A stretch of DNA of 64,000 bases from Deltaproteobacteria bacterium (GCA_016709225.1 JADJEE010000002.1:310001-374000); one strand, 5' to 3'; shown: positions 22,650 to 31,603, numbered from the stretch's first letter. Made by a program: numbers and translations. Notes: generated by a model not told the origin, from the sequence alone.

Positions 22650-22845
22650 CGGCCGTGGGCCGGGATCGCGCCCGTCGGCGAGGGCGGCGGCCCGGGCCGC
22701 GCGCCCGAGCCCGCGACGGCCAAGCCCACGATGCCGCCCTTGGACGCGGTCCTTCGGGGGTTGACGCCCGATCTACGTAGCGCCTGAGCCCCGCGCTGGT
22801 CACCCGCGCGGGCGGTTGGCAGCATCGTGGGCGGGGATGGGCACC

Positions 22846-24552
22846 ATGCAAACATGGCGGCGTTGCGCGTGGGGACTCACGCTGCTCGCGCTCGCGGGTT
22901 GCTACGACGGGGCGCCCGCACGGGCGGATCACGGCGACGGCGACGCGGGCGACATGACGGCCGGCACCGCCGAGGGCGAGGGCGGCGGTTCGAGCGGCGA
23001 CGCGGGCGAGAGCGGCGGTGCGCCGATCGAGTTCGTGCCCGGGGCGCTGGTGCTGCCGCGCCTGACCGCGCTGCAGTACCGCCACACCTTGGTCGATCTG
23101 TTGGGCGAGCCGCTGCCGCCGACGCCGGTCGAGCCCGACACCAATCCGTACCTCTTCTACGCCATCGGTGCGACCTCGACGACGCTGTCGGAGCTCGGCA
23201 CCCAACAGTACGAGGAGGCCGCCGACGCGGTCACCCACGCGGTCTTCGACGACCCGACCCGGCGCGCTGCGTTCATGGGCTGCGAGCCGGTCGCACCCGG
23301 TGACGGCTGCGTAGCGCAGTTCCTCGCGAGCTTCGGCCGCCGCGCGTTCCGGCGCCCACTGACCGACGACGAGCACGCGCGCTGGCTGCAGGTCGCGGTC
23401 GACCTCGCGGAGCCCGACGCCATCGAAGGTGCGCGCTCGATGGTTGCGGGCATGCTGCAATCGCCGTGGTTCCTCTACCGCGTCGAGATCGGCAAGCCCG
23501 ACGCGGCCACACCCGAGCGCCTGCGCTACGACGGCTGGGAGATGGCCTCGCGACTGTCGTACCTGCTGTGGAACACCATGCCCGACGACGCGCTGTTCGC
23601 CGCAGCCGAGCGCGGCGACCTCGACACCACCGACGGCATCCGCAGCGAGGTCGAGCGCATGCTGGCCGACGAGCGGGCCCACGACGCGATCGGGGAGTTC
23701 TTCGCGCAATTCCTCGATCTCGGCCGCCTCGACGGTGTCATGCGCGACCCCGCGGTCTACCCCAGCTTCTCGCTCACGATGCCAGACTCGATGCGCACCG
23801 AGGTCGAGCTGCTGGTCGCCGACGCGGTGTTCCGCGAGCAAGGCGACATCCGCCGCATCTTCAGCACCCGCCGCACCTTCGTGAACAGCGAGCTCGCCGC
23901 GCTGTACGAGCTTGATGTATCGGGTGCGACGCCCATCACCTTCGTACCGGTCGAGCTGCCCGAGGACGGGCCGCGCGCGGGCCTGCTGACCCTCGGCGCG
24001 TTCCTGACGATGAACGCCAAGCAGACCCAGACCTCACCGACCGCCCGCGGCAAGTACGTGCGCGAGCGCGTGCTGTGCCAGACCGTGCCGCCGCCGCCCG
24101 CCAACGTGAACACGCAGCTCGATCCGCCCAGCGGCGAGGGCGAGACCCTGCGCGAGATCCTCGAGGAGCACCGCAAGAACCCCGCGTGCACCACCTGCCA
24201 CACCTTCATCGATCCACCGGGCCTGCTGTTCGAGAACTTCGACTCGGTCGGGGCCCATCGCGAGCTCGAGAACGGCGTGCCGGTCGACAGCTCGGGCGAG
24301 CTCGACGGCACCCCGCTTGCCGATGGTCGCGAGCTCGCCGCGCTGCTCGAGAGCCGACCCGAGGTCTCGCGCTGCATCGTGCAGCAGCTGTTCCGCGCCG
24401 CCCAGGGCCGGCTCGATACGGACGACGAGGAGGCCGTGATCGACGACCTCGATCGGCGCTTCGGCGAGGCCGATCATCGCTTCCTCGATCTCGTGCAGGA
24501 GCTGGTCGTCCACGACGGCTTCCGCACCGCCAGCCCGCAAGGGGGGGTGTGA
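22846..24552 (+). CDS. DUF1592/DUF1588/DUF1585 lipoprotein with CxxCH site
   Basis: 568 residues from ATG 22846; a GGGGA motif eight bases upstream favours it over ATG 22837. Lipobox LALAGC, then a Gly/Glu linker to ~residue 60. Domains in order: DUF1587-like (LPRLTALQYRHTLVDLLG), DUF1595-like (FLASFGRRAFRRPLTDDE), DUF1592 (YDGWEMASRLSYLLWNTMPDD), DUF1588 (RAGLLTLGAFLTMNAKQTQT) with a single haem-type CTTCH in NPACTTCHTFIDPPG, and DUF1585 at the C-terminus. The family is common in planctomycetes and myxobacteria beside DUF1552. Role unproven; haem binding is suggested by CxxCH. Its stop overlaps the next start (TGATG). Confidence 0.93.
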   Translation: MQTWRRCAWGLTLLALAGCYDGAPARADHGDGDAGDMTAGTAEGEGGGSSGDAGESGGAPIEFVPGALVLPRLTALQYRHTLVDLLGEPLPPTPVEPDTNPYLFYAIGATSTTLSELGTQQYEEAADAVTHAVFDDPTRRAAFMGCEPVAPGDGCVAQFLASFGRRAFRRPLTDDEHARWLQVAVDLAEPDAIEGARSMVAGMLQSPWFLYRVEIGKPDAATPERLRYDGWEMASRLSYLLWNTMPDDALFAAAERGDLDTTDGIRSEVERMLADERAHDAIGEFFAQFLDLGRLDGVMRDPAVYPSFSLTMPDSMRTEVELLVADAVFREQGDIRRIFSTRRTFVNSELAALYELDVSGATPITFVPVELPEDGPRAGLLTLGAFLTMNAKQTQTSPTARGKYVRERVLCQTVPPPPANVNTQLDPPSGEGETLREILEEHRKNPACTTCHTFIDPPGLLFENFDSVGAHRELENGVPVDSSGELDGTPLADGRELAALLESRPEVSRCIVQQLFRAAQGRLDTDDEEAVIDDLDRRFGEADHRFLDLVQELVVHDGFRTASPQGGV

Positions 24553-25919
24553 TGGCCCGTCGATTCCTCTCGCGGCGCACGATGCTGCGCGGCAGCGTCG
24601 GCGGTGCCACCGTCGCGCTGGGCCTCCCGGTGCTCTCGGCGATGCTCGACGATCGCGGCGCCCATGCCGACGGCAGCGAGGCCGGCCCGATCTTCGGCAT
24701 GTTCTACTGGGCCAACGGCATGCCCTGGCACGCCGGCCACGGCACGCTGCAGGCTCAGACCGGCTACCCCGATCTGTGGACACCGGCGCAGACCGGCGCG
24801 GGCTTCACACCGAGCGAGCTGCTCGCCCACCTCGGCAATCATCAGGTCAGCGTCGCCACCGGGCTCACGCCCCACACCGAGGTCCCGCCCAGCCCGCCGG
24901 GCCAGGAAGACGGCCACATGCGCGGGTTCATGGTCGCCATGACCGGCGATCGCATCCGGCCCGACGGCTTCGATCACGGCTCGCACACCCTGACGGCGTT
25001 GCGTCCCTCGCTCGATCAGTACGTCGCCAAGCACGACGAGTTCTACGGCAGCGCGGTGCCGCGCTTCCGCAGCATCGTGCTCGGCGCCTCGCCGGCGCGC
25101 TTCCATGACTACGGCCACTGGAACGCGGTGTCGATCAACGGCCCCGACTCGCTCAACCAGCCCGTCATGGATCCCGGGCAGCTCTACGACCTGCTGTTCG
25201 CGGTGCCAGCCGACCTGCCGGCGGTGGCCCGTCGTGCGCGCCTGCTCGACGCGGTCATGGACGACGCCAAGGATCTGCGCGCCAAGCTCGGTGCAACCGA
25301 CCGCGTGCGCGTCGACGAGCACCTCGCCCACCTCGACGAGATCCAGCGTCGGCTCGAGCTGACCAGCACGCCGTGCCAGGGCCCCTCGCCGGCGGCCGAC
25401 ACCCCCGACCTCATCGCCAAGACGCAGATCATGGGCAACCTGCTCGGCGTCGCGCTCGGCTGCGGGCTGTCGCGGGTGTTCTCGTTCATGCTGACCTCGC
25501 CCGCGAGCACCCACGTGTTCGCGGCCCAGGGTGCGCAGAACGACATGCACTCGACCTGCCACGCCGGCTCGTGGGACCTGGTCCGCAACATCACGAACTA
25601 TCAGATGCAGGCCTTCGGCGCGCTGCTCGATCAGCTGGCGGCGGTGGTCGATCCGGCCGGCGTATCGCTGATGGATCGCGCGCTGGTGTTCGGCACCTCG
25701 GAGTACGGCGAGGGCTGGCAGCACAGCGTGGCGGAGATGGGCGCCGTGTTCGCGGGGCGATGCTGCGGGGCGATCGCCCCCAACGTGCACGTGCGCGACC
25801 CCGGCGGCAACTTCTCGAAGGCCCACGTGACGATCCTGCGCGCGTTGGGCATCGAGACCCCGAGCTTCGGCTGGAACGGCGGCGAGACCAGTGACGACCT
25901 CGCGGGCATCTTGGTCTGA
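24552..25919 (+). CDS. DUF1552 family exported protein
   Basis: 455 residues from ATG 24552. The N-terminus RRFLSRRTMLRGSVGG with a following hydrophobic stretch looks like a twin-arginine signal, usual for this family. The body has family phrases such as FGMFYWANGMPWH, GHMRGFMVAMTGD, YVAKHDEFYGSAVPRF, LGVALGCGLSRVFSFML and LVFGTSEYGEGW. It is always found next to DUF1592/DUF1588 proteins, here coupled by a one-base stop/start overlap, which implies that they act together in the periplasm or at the cell surface. Reaction unknown. Confidence 0.92.
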   Translation: MARRFLSRRTMLRGSVGGATVALGLPVLSAMLDDRGAHADGSEAGPIFGMFYWANGMPWHAGHGTLQAQTGYPDLWTPAQTGAGFTPSELLAHLGNHQVSVATGLTPHTEVPPSPPGQEDGHMRGFMVAMTGDRIRPDGFDHGSHTLTALRPSLDQYVAKHDEFYGSAVPRFRSIVLGASPARFHDYGHWNAVSINGPDSLNQPVMDPGQLYDLLFAVPADLPAVARRARLLDAVMDDAKDLRAKLGATDRVRVDEHLAHLDEIQRRLELTSTPCQGPSPAADTPDLIAKTQIMGNLLGVALGCGLSRVFSFMLTSPASTHVFAAQGAQNDMHSTCHAGSWDLVRNITNYQMQAFGALLDQLAAVVDPAGVSLMDRALVFGTSEYGEGWQHSVAEMGAVFAGRCCGAIAPNVHVRDPGGNFSKAHVTILRALGIETPSFGWNGGETSDDLAGILV

Positions 25920-26952
25920 TCGCACCCGCGCGGCCGCGCTGGGCCCCGCGCTGGCGCTGTTGGGCCCCGCGCTGGCGCTGTTGGGCCCCGCGCTGGCGCT
26001 GTTGGGCCCCGCGCTGGCGCTGTCGGGCTGTGCCGGCGGCGGCGGTGCGACGCCGGGCGACGGCGGCGACGGCTCGAGCGGCGCGGCCACGACCGCCAGC
26101 GGTGACGCCACCGCAGGTGTCACCGACGACGGCAGCGAGACCCTCGGCACCGACGGTGGCGAGGATCCATTGCCACCGCCTTCGTGCGAGAGCCCCGAGG
26201 TCGCGTGCGGTCAGCTCTGCGCCGACCTGCAGGTCGATCCGGACAACTGCGGTGGCTGCGGCATCAGCTGCGTGCTCCCCCATGCGATCGCAGGCTGCGG
26301 CGCAGGCGAGTGCGCGCTCGACGAATGCGAGCTCGGCTGGGCCGACTGCGACGACGCAATTGCGACCGGCTGCGAGACCTCGGTCGCGTGCACCGACGGC
26401 AGCACGTGCGCGACCAGCTGCGGCACTGCCGGCGTGATGAGCTGCGCCGACGTGTGCGCGCCGCAGTGCGTGGCGCCGGCGGAGCTGTGCAACGCCGTCG
26501 ACGACGACTGCGACGGCGTGTGCGACCAAGGACCGCTGCCGGGCTGCCGCGTCGGCGTGCAGCGGGCGATCGGTGGCATCGGCCACTTCTACACCGCCAA
26601 TCCCGCCGAGGTCGCCGCCGCCGGGCTCACGCTCGAGATCGCGGACTTCTTCTTCGTCTACCCCGACGGCGTCGACGGCCTGCTGCCGCTGTTCCGCTGC
26701 ATCAAGCCCGGCACCGGCGGTCGTCGCTTCCTGACCTCGTCGATCGATTGCGAGGGCACCGCTGCGCCGGAGCTGACGCTCGGCTTCGTGTCGCCCGACA
26801 ATCGCTGCGGCGCGGTCGAGCTCTATCGGCTCTACGCGCCCGGCGGCGACGATCACTTCTACACGACCAGCGCGGCCGAGCGCGACAACGCGATCGCGAT
26901 GTACGGCTACCAGGATCAGGGCGTGGTCGGCTTCGTGTTCACCGGGCCTTGA
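25891..26952 (+). CDS. Cys-rich lipoprotein with DUF5648-type C-terminal domain
   Basis: 353 residues from GTG 25891, overlapping the DUF1552 gene by 29 bp. The signal peptide is built of four tandem copies of a 21-bp unit (LGPALAL repeats) ending in lipobox LALSGC. Residues ~90-225 hold many Cys in Myxococcota-type repeats (CGQLCADLQVDPDNCGGCG, CVAPAELCNAVDDDCDGVC). The C-terminal ~130 residues (GHFYTANPAEVAAAG, LFRCIKPGTGGRRFLT, HFYTTSAAERDNAIAMYGY) match the DUF5648 beta-trefoil-like repeat found on secreted proteins. Probable surface protein. It shares its operon with the DUF1592/DUF1552 pair and overlaps the convergent M48 gene by 37 bp. Confidence 0.85.
   Translation: MTTSRASWSDRTRAAALGPALALLGPALALLGPALALLGPALALSGCAGGGGATPGDGGDGSSGAATTASGDATAGVTDDGSETLGTDGGEDPLPPPSCESPEVACGQLCADLQVDPDNCGGCGISCVLPHAIAGCGAGECALDECELGWADCDDAIATGCETSVACTDGSTCATSCGTAGVMSCADVCAPQCVAPAELCNAVDDDCDGVCDQGPLPGCRVGVQRAIGGIGHFYTANPAEVAAAGLTLEIADFFFVYPDGVDGLLPLFRCIKPGTGGRRFLTSSIDCEGTAAPELTLGFVSPDNRCGAVELYRLYAPGGDDHFYTTSAAERDNAIAMYGYQDQGVVGFVFTGP
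25939..26022 (+). repeat. Four tandem 21-bp units inside a signal-peptide coding region
   Basis: Units start at 25939, 25960, 25981 and 26002 and differ only in the first base (ctg versus ttg). Each encodes seven residues, (L)LGPALAL, so unit number changes the hydrophobic core length without shifting the frame. Confidence 0.95.
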
Positions 26953-28394
26953 GTCGGGCCCGGCGCGCGCACCTGCTTGAGCAGGTAGCCGCTGGGCAGC
27001 GCGACCCCGGCCTGCACGCCGTTGAGCAGCGCGAGGCCGTCGGCGCTGGTGATGCCGCCGAGCTCGCGCGCGGCATCGTCGAGGGTCATCGCGCGCGGCA
27101 GCGCGACGACCTCGACGCGCGCGGGGCCGACCGCGGCGCGGGCCGGCTCGCGGATCGGCGAGAAGCTCGCGAACGATCGCGCCAGCAGATCGGCACGTGC
27201 GCCCCAGTCCTGCTCGGGGCCGATCGCGACCATCGCCATCACGCGGCCCGAGTGATCCACGAACGCCACCAGGCCCATGAGCTTGACGCCGTCGTCGCCG
27301 ACCATCGCGAACGACTGCGAGGTGAACGGCAGCCCGCCGACGCGGCCCTCGATGCGCTGCCCGCCTGTCATGCTCGAGTCGCGGAAGAAGTCGCCGAGCG
27401 CCGCCTCGCGATCGCGGTGCTTGGTCGGCATCGTCATGAACAGCGCGTGCTCGTCGGGGCTCACCGCCAGCACCTGCTCGCGGTCGTGCAGCACCTTCCA
27501 GCCCGCGGGCAGCTCGAGCTCGAAGCCGCCGCGCGGGTGCACGAACAGGTTCTCGAGCAGATAGCCGTCGCGCGGGTCCTCGCCGAATGCGAGGCCGGCG
27601 ATGGTCTGCAGGTACGCGGGCTCGGGCGTCGGTGGCACCGCGGGATCGATGTGGATCGCCGCGGCGGTCCGCTGCTGCCGCTCGGCGGGATCGGGATGGG
27701 TCGAGAGCCACTGCGGGGTCTGATCGCCGCCGCGCTGCGCCAGCGCCGTCAGCACCGCGAACACCCGCACCAGCGCGTCGCGCCGGAAGCCGGCCGCGTC
27801 GACGTAGCGGATCGCCAGATCGTCCGCTTCGTGCTCGTCCTCGCGCGAGTAGGCCAGCAGCGCCAGCCCGGCCGTGCGCGCCGCGAACCCGCCGATGTGC
27901 TGCAGGTTCGGATCGATGACGCGGAAGATGCCGACGCTGCGGCGCGCGGTGGCCTGCTTGCGTAGCTGCACCACGCCGTGGCGCGCAGTCACGTGGCCGG
28001 TCTCGTGGGCCAGCACGGCCGCGAGCTCGTCGGTGCTCTCGAGGTGTGCGAGCAGGCCGCGGGTGACGTAGACGAAGCCACCCGGCAGCGCGAACGCGTT
28101 CACGGCGGGCTCGTCGAGCACGGTGTACCGCCACGGCAGGCCCGCGCGCTCGCTGTGCTCCGACAGCCGCGCCCCGACCTCGGCGACCAGGGCGGTGACG
28201 GCCGGCTGCTCGTCATAGCTCGGCATCGAGGCGTGCACCTCGGCATCGGCCGAGCGCCCGAGCTCGATCTCCTCGGCGTCGCTCGGCAGCGCGAACTGCA
28301 GCCGACCGGTGGCGGGATTCCGCGAGCAGGCGATCAACAGGAGCGTGGGCAGCAGCGTCGAGCGCAGCCTCCGCCCGGCACGACGAACCGCCAT
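26916..28394 (-). CDS. M48 family metallopeptidase lipoprotein
   Basis: 492 residues. Lipobox LLLIACS. The peptidase domain (~35-240) has HETGH zinc motif within LAAVLAHETGHVTARHG, the third ligand in SREDEHEADDLAIRYVDAAG, and NPATGRLQFALPSDAEEIELG at the N-terminus, all typical of BepA/LoiP-like M48 peptidases of the periplasm that act on outer-membrane proteins. The C-terminal half (~270-470; FVHPRGGFELELPAGWKV) is an additional domain seen in myxobacterial homologues and of unknown role. Ten bases upstream lies the dnaJ stop, so both may be expressed together as a proteostasis pair. Confidence 0.92.
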   Translation of the reverse strand: MAVRRAGRRLRSTLLPTLLLIACSRNPATGRLQFALPSDAEEIELGRSADAEVHASMPSYDEQPAVTALVAEVGARLSEHSERAGLPWRYTVLDEPAVNAFALPGGFVYVTRGLLAHLESTDELAAVLAHETGHVTARHGVVQLRKQATARRSVGIFRVIDPNLQHIGGFAARTAGLALLAYSREDEHEADDLAIRYVDAAGFRRDALVRVFAVLTALAQRGGDQTPQWLSTHPDPAERQQRTAAAIHIDPAVPPTPEPAYLQTIAGLAFGEDPRDGYLLENLFVHPRGGFELELPAGWKVLHDREQVLAVSPDEHALFMTMPTKHRDREAALGDFFRDSSMTGGQRIEGRVGGLPFTSQSFAMVGDDGVKLMGLVAFVDHSGRVMAMVAIGPEQDWGARADLLARSFASFSPIREPARAAVGPARVEVVALPRAMTLDDAARELGGITSADGLALLNGVQAGVALPSGYLLKQVRAPGPTQGPVNTKPTTP

Positions 28395-28403
28395 CGCTGC
28401 GCG

Positions 28404-29525
28404 CTAGCCCTTCTTCTTCCGCTTGCGACCGAAGCCGAGGAAGCCCTTGCTCGGCGCCGAAACGGCGTCGCCGCGCTCCTCGGCAATCTCGCGCAGCAGC
28501 TCCTCGTGCTCGTCGCTCAGGTCCTCGGGCACGATCACTTCGAGGTGGATCATGTGGTCGCCGCGGCCGCGACCGCCGAGCACCGGGATGCCCTTGCCGC
28601 GCCGCGTGATGGTGTAGCCCGGCTGCGCACCGGGCTCGATCTCGATGGTCTCCTTGCCCTCGAGCGTGTCCGCCTCGACCTTGCAGCCGAGCGCGGCCTG
28701 GAACATCGACACCTTCACGCGGCTGTGGATGTCGAAGCCGTCGCGCAGGAATCGCTCGTCGGGATCGACGCGGATGACGACGTAGAGGTTGCCCGCCGGT
28801 CCCCCGCGTCCGCCCGGGTGTCCGCGGCCTTGGATGCGCAGCGTCTGGCCATCGTCGACGCCCGCGGGCACCGCGACGGTGATGGTCGACTCGCGCGCGA
28901 CCACGCCGGTGCCGCTGCAGCCGGTGCACGGGTGCACGATGATCTTGCCCTCGCCGCGGCACACCGGGCAGGTGGTCTGCAGCGTGAAGAAGCCCTGGCG
29001 ATGGATGACCTGGCCGTTGCCGCCGCACTGACGACAGGTCTCGGGCGAGGTGCCGGTCGCAGCGCCGGTGCCACCGCAGTCGCCGCAGCGATCGCGTCGC
29101 GGCACCACGATGTCGTGGTCGCCACCCTCGACTACGTCGCCGAGACCGAGGTGAAGCTCGACCTTGATGTCGCCGCCGCGCTGCGGCCCACCGCTGCGGC
29201 GACCACCGAAGCCGAGGTTCTCGAAGAGGTCGCCGAACAGGTCGCCGAAGTGGCTGAAGATTTCGTCGGCGCCCGAGAAGCCCGAGAAGCCCGCGCGCGA
29301 GGGGCCCTCGTGGCCGAACTGATCGTAGAGCCGACGCTTCTCCGGATCGCTCAGCACCTCGAAGGCCTCGGCCGCCTCCTTGAAGCGCTCCTCCGCGTCC
29401 GCATCCCCGGGGTTGCGGTCGGGGTGGAACTGCATCGCCATCTTGCGGTACGACCGCTTGATCTCGGCCGCGCCGGCGTCTCGAGCAACGGCGAGGACCT
29501 CGTAGTAGTCGCGTTTGGCGGTCAC
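28404..29525 (-). CDS. dnaJ: Chaperone DnaJ (type I Hsp40)
   Basis: 373 residues from GTG 29525. J domain 1-~72 with YYEVLAVARDAGAAEIKRSYRK and the HPD triad in FHPDRNP. Gly/Phe-rich region follows (GFSGFSGADEIFSHFGD). Four zinc modules are present: CGDCGGTG, CRQCGGNG, CPVCRGEG, CTGCSGTG. The substrate-binding C-terminal domain contains VPAGVDDGQTLRIQGRGHPG. It stimulates DnaK ATPase and delivers unfolded substrates. dnaK and grpE are not in the window. A TTGACA/TAGCTT pair ends ten bases before the GTG, which would imply a nearly leaderless transcript. Confidence 0.96.
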   Translation of the reverse strand: MTAKRDYYEVLAVARDAGAAEIKRSYRKMAMQFHPDRNPGDADAEERFKEAAEAFEVLSDPEKRRLYDQFGHEGPSRAGFSGFSGADEIFSHFGDLFGDLFENLGFGGRRSGGPQRGGDIKVELHLGLGDVVEGGDHDIVVPRRDRCGDCGGTGAATGTSPETCRQCGGNGQVIHRQGFFTLQTTCPVCRGEGKIIVHPCTGCSGTGVVARESTITVAVPAGVDDGQTLRIQGRGHPGGRGGPAGNLYVVIRVDPDERFLRDGFDIHSRVKVSMFQAALGCKVEADTLEGKETIEIEPGAQPGYTITRRGKGIPVLGGRGRGDHMIHLEVIVPEDLSDEHEELLREIAEERGDAVSAPSKGFLGFGRKRKKKG

Positions 29526-29534
29526 CGCGCGCGC

Positions 29535-29563
29535 AAGCTAAGCATCGGCCGCGGGGGTGTCAA
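29535..29563 (-). promoter_or_regulatory. Possible promoter of dnaJ
   Basis: Minus-strand TTGACA (29558-29563), 17-bp spacer, TAGCTT (29535-29540). The -35 is a perfect match and the -10 is only fair. The very short distance to the GTG at 29525 means either a leaderless message or a chance match. Confidence 0.35.
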
Positions 29564-29617
29564 GCTGTGCTAGCGTCCGTGTCCGGGCCCCCAATTCCCT
29601 TCGCCCCCTTCGGACCC

Positions 29618-30286
29618 ATGCATCGCATCGCCCTGCTCCCCCTCGTCGCCTTCTCCCTGGTCGCGTCCGCCTGCGAGGATCCGCCGCCGGGCAAGCTGTT
29701 CGACGAGGAGGGTGCGTGGTCGATGGTGCAGTACGACCTCGGCGAGAGCCTGCACGAGATCGACCCGCAGACGCGCGAAGACGCGTTCATGCTCTCGTTC
29801 GACAGCCACAACCGCGTGGTCACCACCGCGGCGTGCGTGGGCACCGACGGCCAGGGCATGGTCACCGACGCCACGCCCGAGACCTCGCCCTGCAAGCTGC
29901 TGCCGTCGAGCACCATCTGGCAGTGCCGCTGCTTCGCCTACGCCTTCCAGGACGACGTGATGCAGTGGCAGGAGTTCAACGCCGGCGAGATGCCGCCCAA
30001 GCTCGCCTACGACCCCATGCTCGAGCCTGGCGAGGTCGGCACCGACGACGGCATGGGTGGCGGCTCGGGCGGCATGGGCGGTGGCGCCGGGATCACCGCG
30101 CTGCAGGTCATCGGCATCCCCGAGCAGAAGTCGACCTACGACTTCCGCCCGCTGCCGGCCGGAGTCTTCGGCGGCGACGGCCAGCTCAACCACTTCATCT
30201 TCGAGGCCCGCGCGAACTCGCGGTTCGAGCGCGCCTACGCCGACCCCGACGGCCGCATGTCGTGCGGTCGCTGCGTCCCCGAGTGA
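29618..30286 (+). CDS. Uncharacterised lipoprotein
   Basis: 222 residues from ATG 29618, chosen because it gives a compact signal peptide MHRIALLPLVAFSLVASAC with lipobox VASAC. The mature protein has no recognised domain. It has four further Cys in the central part (TAACVGTD, SPCKLL, WQCRCFAY), a Gly/Met-rich linker (DDGMGGGSGGMGGGAG, ~145-160) and a final CGRC. It lies directly upstream of the selenocysteine tRNA. Function unknown. Confidence 0.72.
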   Translation: MHRIALLPLVAFSLVASACEDPPPGKLFDEEGAWSMVQYDLGESLHEIDPQTREDAFMLSFDSHNRVVTTAACVGTDGQGMVTDATPETSPCKLLPSSTIWQCRCFAYAFQDDVMQWQEFNAGEMPPKLAYDPMLEPGEVGTDDGMGGGSGGMGGGAGITALQVIGIPEQKSTYDFRPLPAGVFGGDGQLNHFIFEARANSRFERAYADPDGRMSCGRCVPE

Positions 30287-30346
30287 CGCCCGACGACGCG
30301 ACCGCCGATCGCCATCGCAGCGATGGCATCACGGTCGCGTCCGCAT

Positions 30347-30441
30347 GGAGGTGCTCGACAAGCTGGTGCTGTCCCCGGTCTTCAAAACCGGTGTGGGGTG
30401 CGAGGAGCATCCTGGGCAGGTTCGATTCCTGTGCGCCTCCG
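30347..30441 (+). tRNA. selC: tRNA-Sec, anticodon UCA
   Basis: A 95-nt cloverleaf with the 8-bp acceptor stem special to bacterial tRNA-Sec (GGAGGTGC pairing with GCGCCTCC, one G-U), discriminator G at 30441, the anticodon arm CCGGT-CTTCAAA-ACCGG with UCA reading UGA, a long variable arm (GTGGGGTGCGAGGAGCATCC region) and the T loop TTCGATT. CCA is not encoded. It implies that this genome makes selenoproteins through SelA/SelB/SelD encoded elsewhere. The last 24 nt form the start of a 247-bp direct repeat. Confidence 0.95.
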
Positions 30442-30664
30442 CTGTCCAAGCCCCCCGCGACGCCCCGATCCGCGCCCTACGGCACGCCGCAGCGCGAGCC
30501 GTCGCACTCGAAGATGCCGGGATAGCCAAGGTCCGCGCACGTGACCACGTGCTGCAGCGCCGCATCGTAATACCCGCACTCTTGGATGCACGCGCCGTCG
30601 CGGCACACGAGCCCCTGCTCGTGACAGACCTCGGCGAGGATGTTGTCGCAGTAGAAGTCCATGC
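30418..30664 (+). repeat. Left copy of perfect 247-bp direct repeat
   Basis: Identical base for base to 34093-34339. It begins inside the selC T arm (AGGTTCGATTCC) and ends inside the coding region of the neighbouring metallopeptidase. The offset between copies is 3,675 bp. Confidence 0.97.
30477..30664 (-). pseudogene. Duplicated 3' end of the metallopeptidase lipoprotein gene
   Basis: The minus strand encodes the last ~62 residues of the protein at 34152-36098 (DFYCDNILAEVCHEQ ... SRCGVP) with the same stop codon. The homology stops at 30664. No upstream coding sequence remains, so it is a dead fragment produced with the direct repeat. Confidence 0.9.
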
Positions 30665-30790
30665 CGAATTGCTTGGGGGAGCAGCAGCAGGCGGTTATGG
30701 CGAGACGCGAAGGCCCGTGACCGCCGGACCCACGCGGAGGTCGGCTGACCGAGTCGGCCGCTCATGCACCGGCTTCCGCGCCTCCGCCGG

Positions 30791-31603
30791 CTACTTCTGC
30801 CAGCGGATCAGCGTGTCCTTCGCGTCATTGGAGAGCTGCGTCGCGACGAACTGCTCGAGCAGCTCGGGATCGGGCTGGTGTCGAATGGGGTCGACCAAGA
30901 AGTCCCACGTCGAGAAGTCGGCGGGATCGGCGAACACCACGAGACCGACCTGAAACCGCTGCGCCTCCGCGACGCATCGCTGCAGCATGTCGTCGTTCTC
31001 GGGCAATGGTTCAGGGACATGGAAAAGCGAGAACGAGTGCGTCGCGGCGCGCGAATGCGCCGCCGCCTCGAAGACTCCGATCACGCTGAGTTCACCGGCC
31101 GGTTTGATCTCGAATGTCCAGAGGTCGTAGTACTTCCCCGGCCAGTGCTTGAACGTGCGCATGCTGAGCACGACGATATCGGGGCGCGTCCAATCACCAC
31201 CGGTGCGACGGCTTCCCTGCATCGCCGTGAGCTCGACTCTGACGTCGTGAAGGCTGCGCTCGCGGCACCACGCACTGCGGATCGTCTCGACACACGGCGC
31301 GTACAGATCGACCTCGCGTGGACGCACGGGCTCCGGCGACGCGGCCACCACCACAGCGGCGACCGGCAGCGGCGCCACCGGCGCAGGCGCGACGACGGTG
31401 GTCGGCGCGAGCACGACGCTGCCTCCGCGACCGAAGCCGCGGGTGACCAGACCGTCTTCGATCAACTTCTCGCGGATGCGCCAGTACTGGTCCTCGCTCC
31501 ACCCGAGCAGCTTGATCATCTTGGTGTTGCCGGCCGCGCCACCGTGGTCAGCCAGGGTGTCGAGGAGTTCGCGCTTGAGCGCGTCATCGGGTCGGCGGGA
31601 CAT
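30791..31603 (-). CDS. Winged-helix plus PD-(D/E)XK nuclease-like protein
   Basis: 270 residues from ATG 31603; the upstream in-frame stretch is Ser/Arg-rich and unlikely to be coding. Residues ~8-65 form a winged helix (ELLDTLADHGG, MIKLLGWSEDQYWRIREKL, GLVTRGFGRGGSVVL). A Pro/Val/Ala linker follows (~66-95). The C-terminal domain (~98-260) shows restriction-endonuclease-like spacing: RPDIVVLSM (P141, D142) and WTFEIKPAG (E165, K167), followed by a helix AAAHSRAATHSF. This is the PD-(D/E)XK active-site arrangement. DNA cleavage is inferred. In the context of a selC-linked insert a defence or element-maintenance role is possible. Confidence 0.72.
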   Translation of the reverse strand: MSRRPDDALKRELLDTLADHGGAAGNTKMIKLLGWSEDQYWRIREKLIEDGLVTRGFGRGGSVVLAPTTVVAPAPVAPLPVAAVVVAASPEPVRPREVDLYAPCVETIRSAWCRERSLHDVRVELTAMQGSRRTGGDWTRPDIVVLSMRTFKHWPGKYYDLWTFEIKPAGELSVIGVFEAAAHSRAATHSFSLFHVPEPLPENDDMLQRCVAEAQRFQVGLVVFADPADFSTWDFLVDPIRHQPDPELLEQFVATQLSNDAKDTLIRWQK

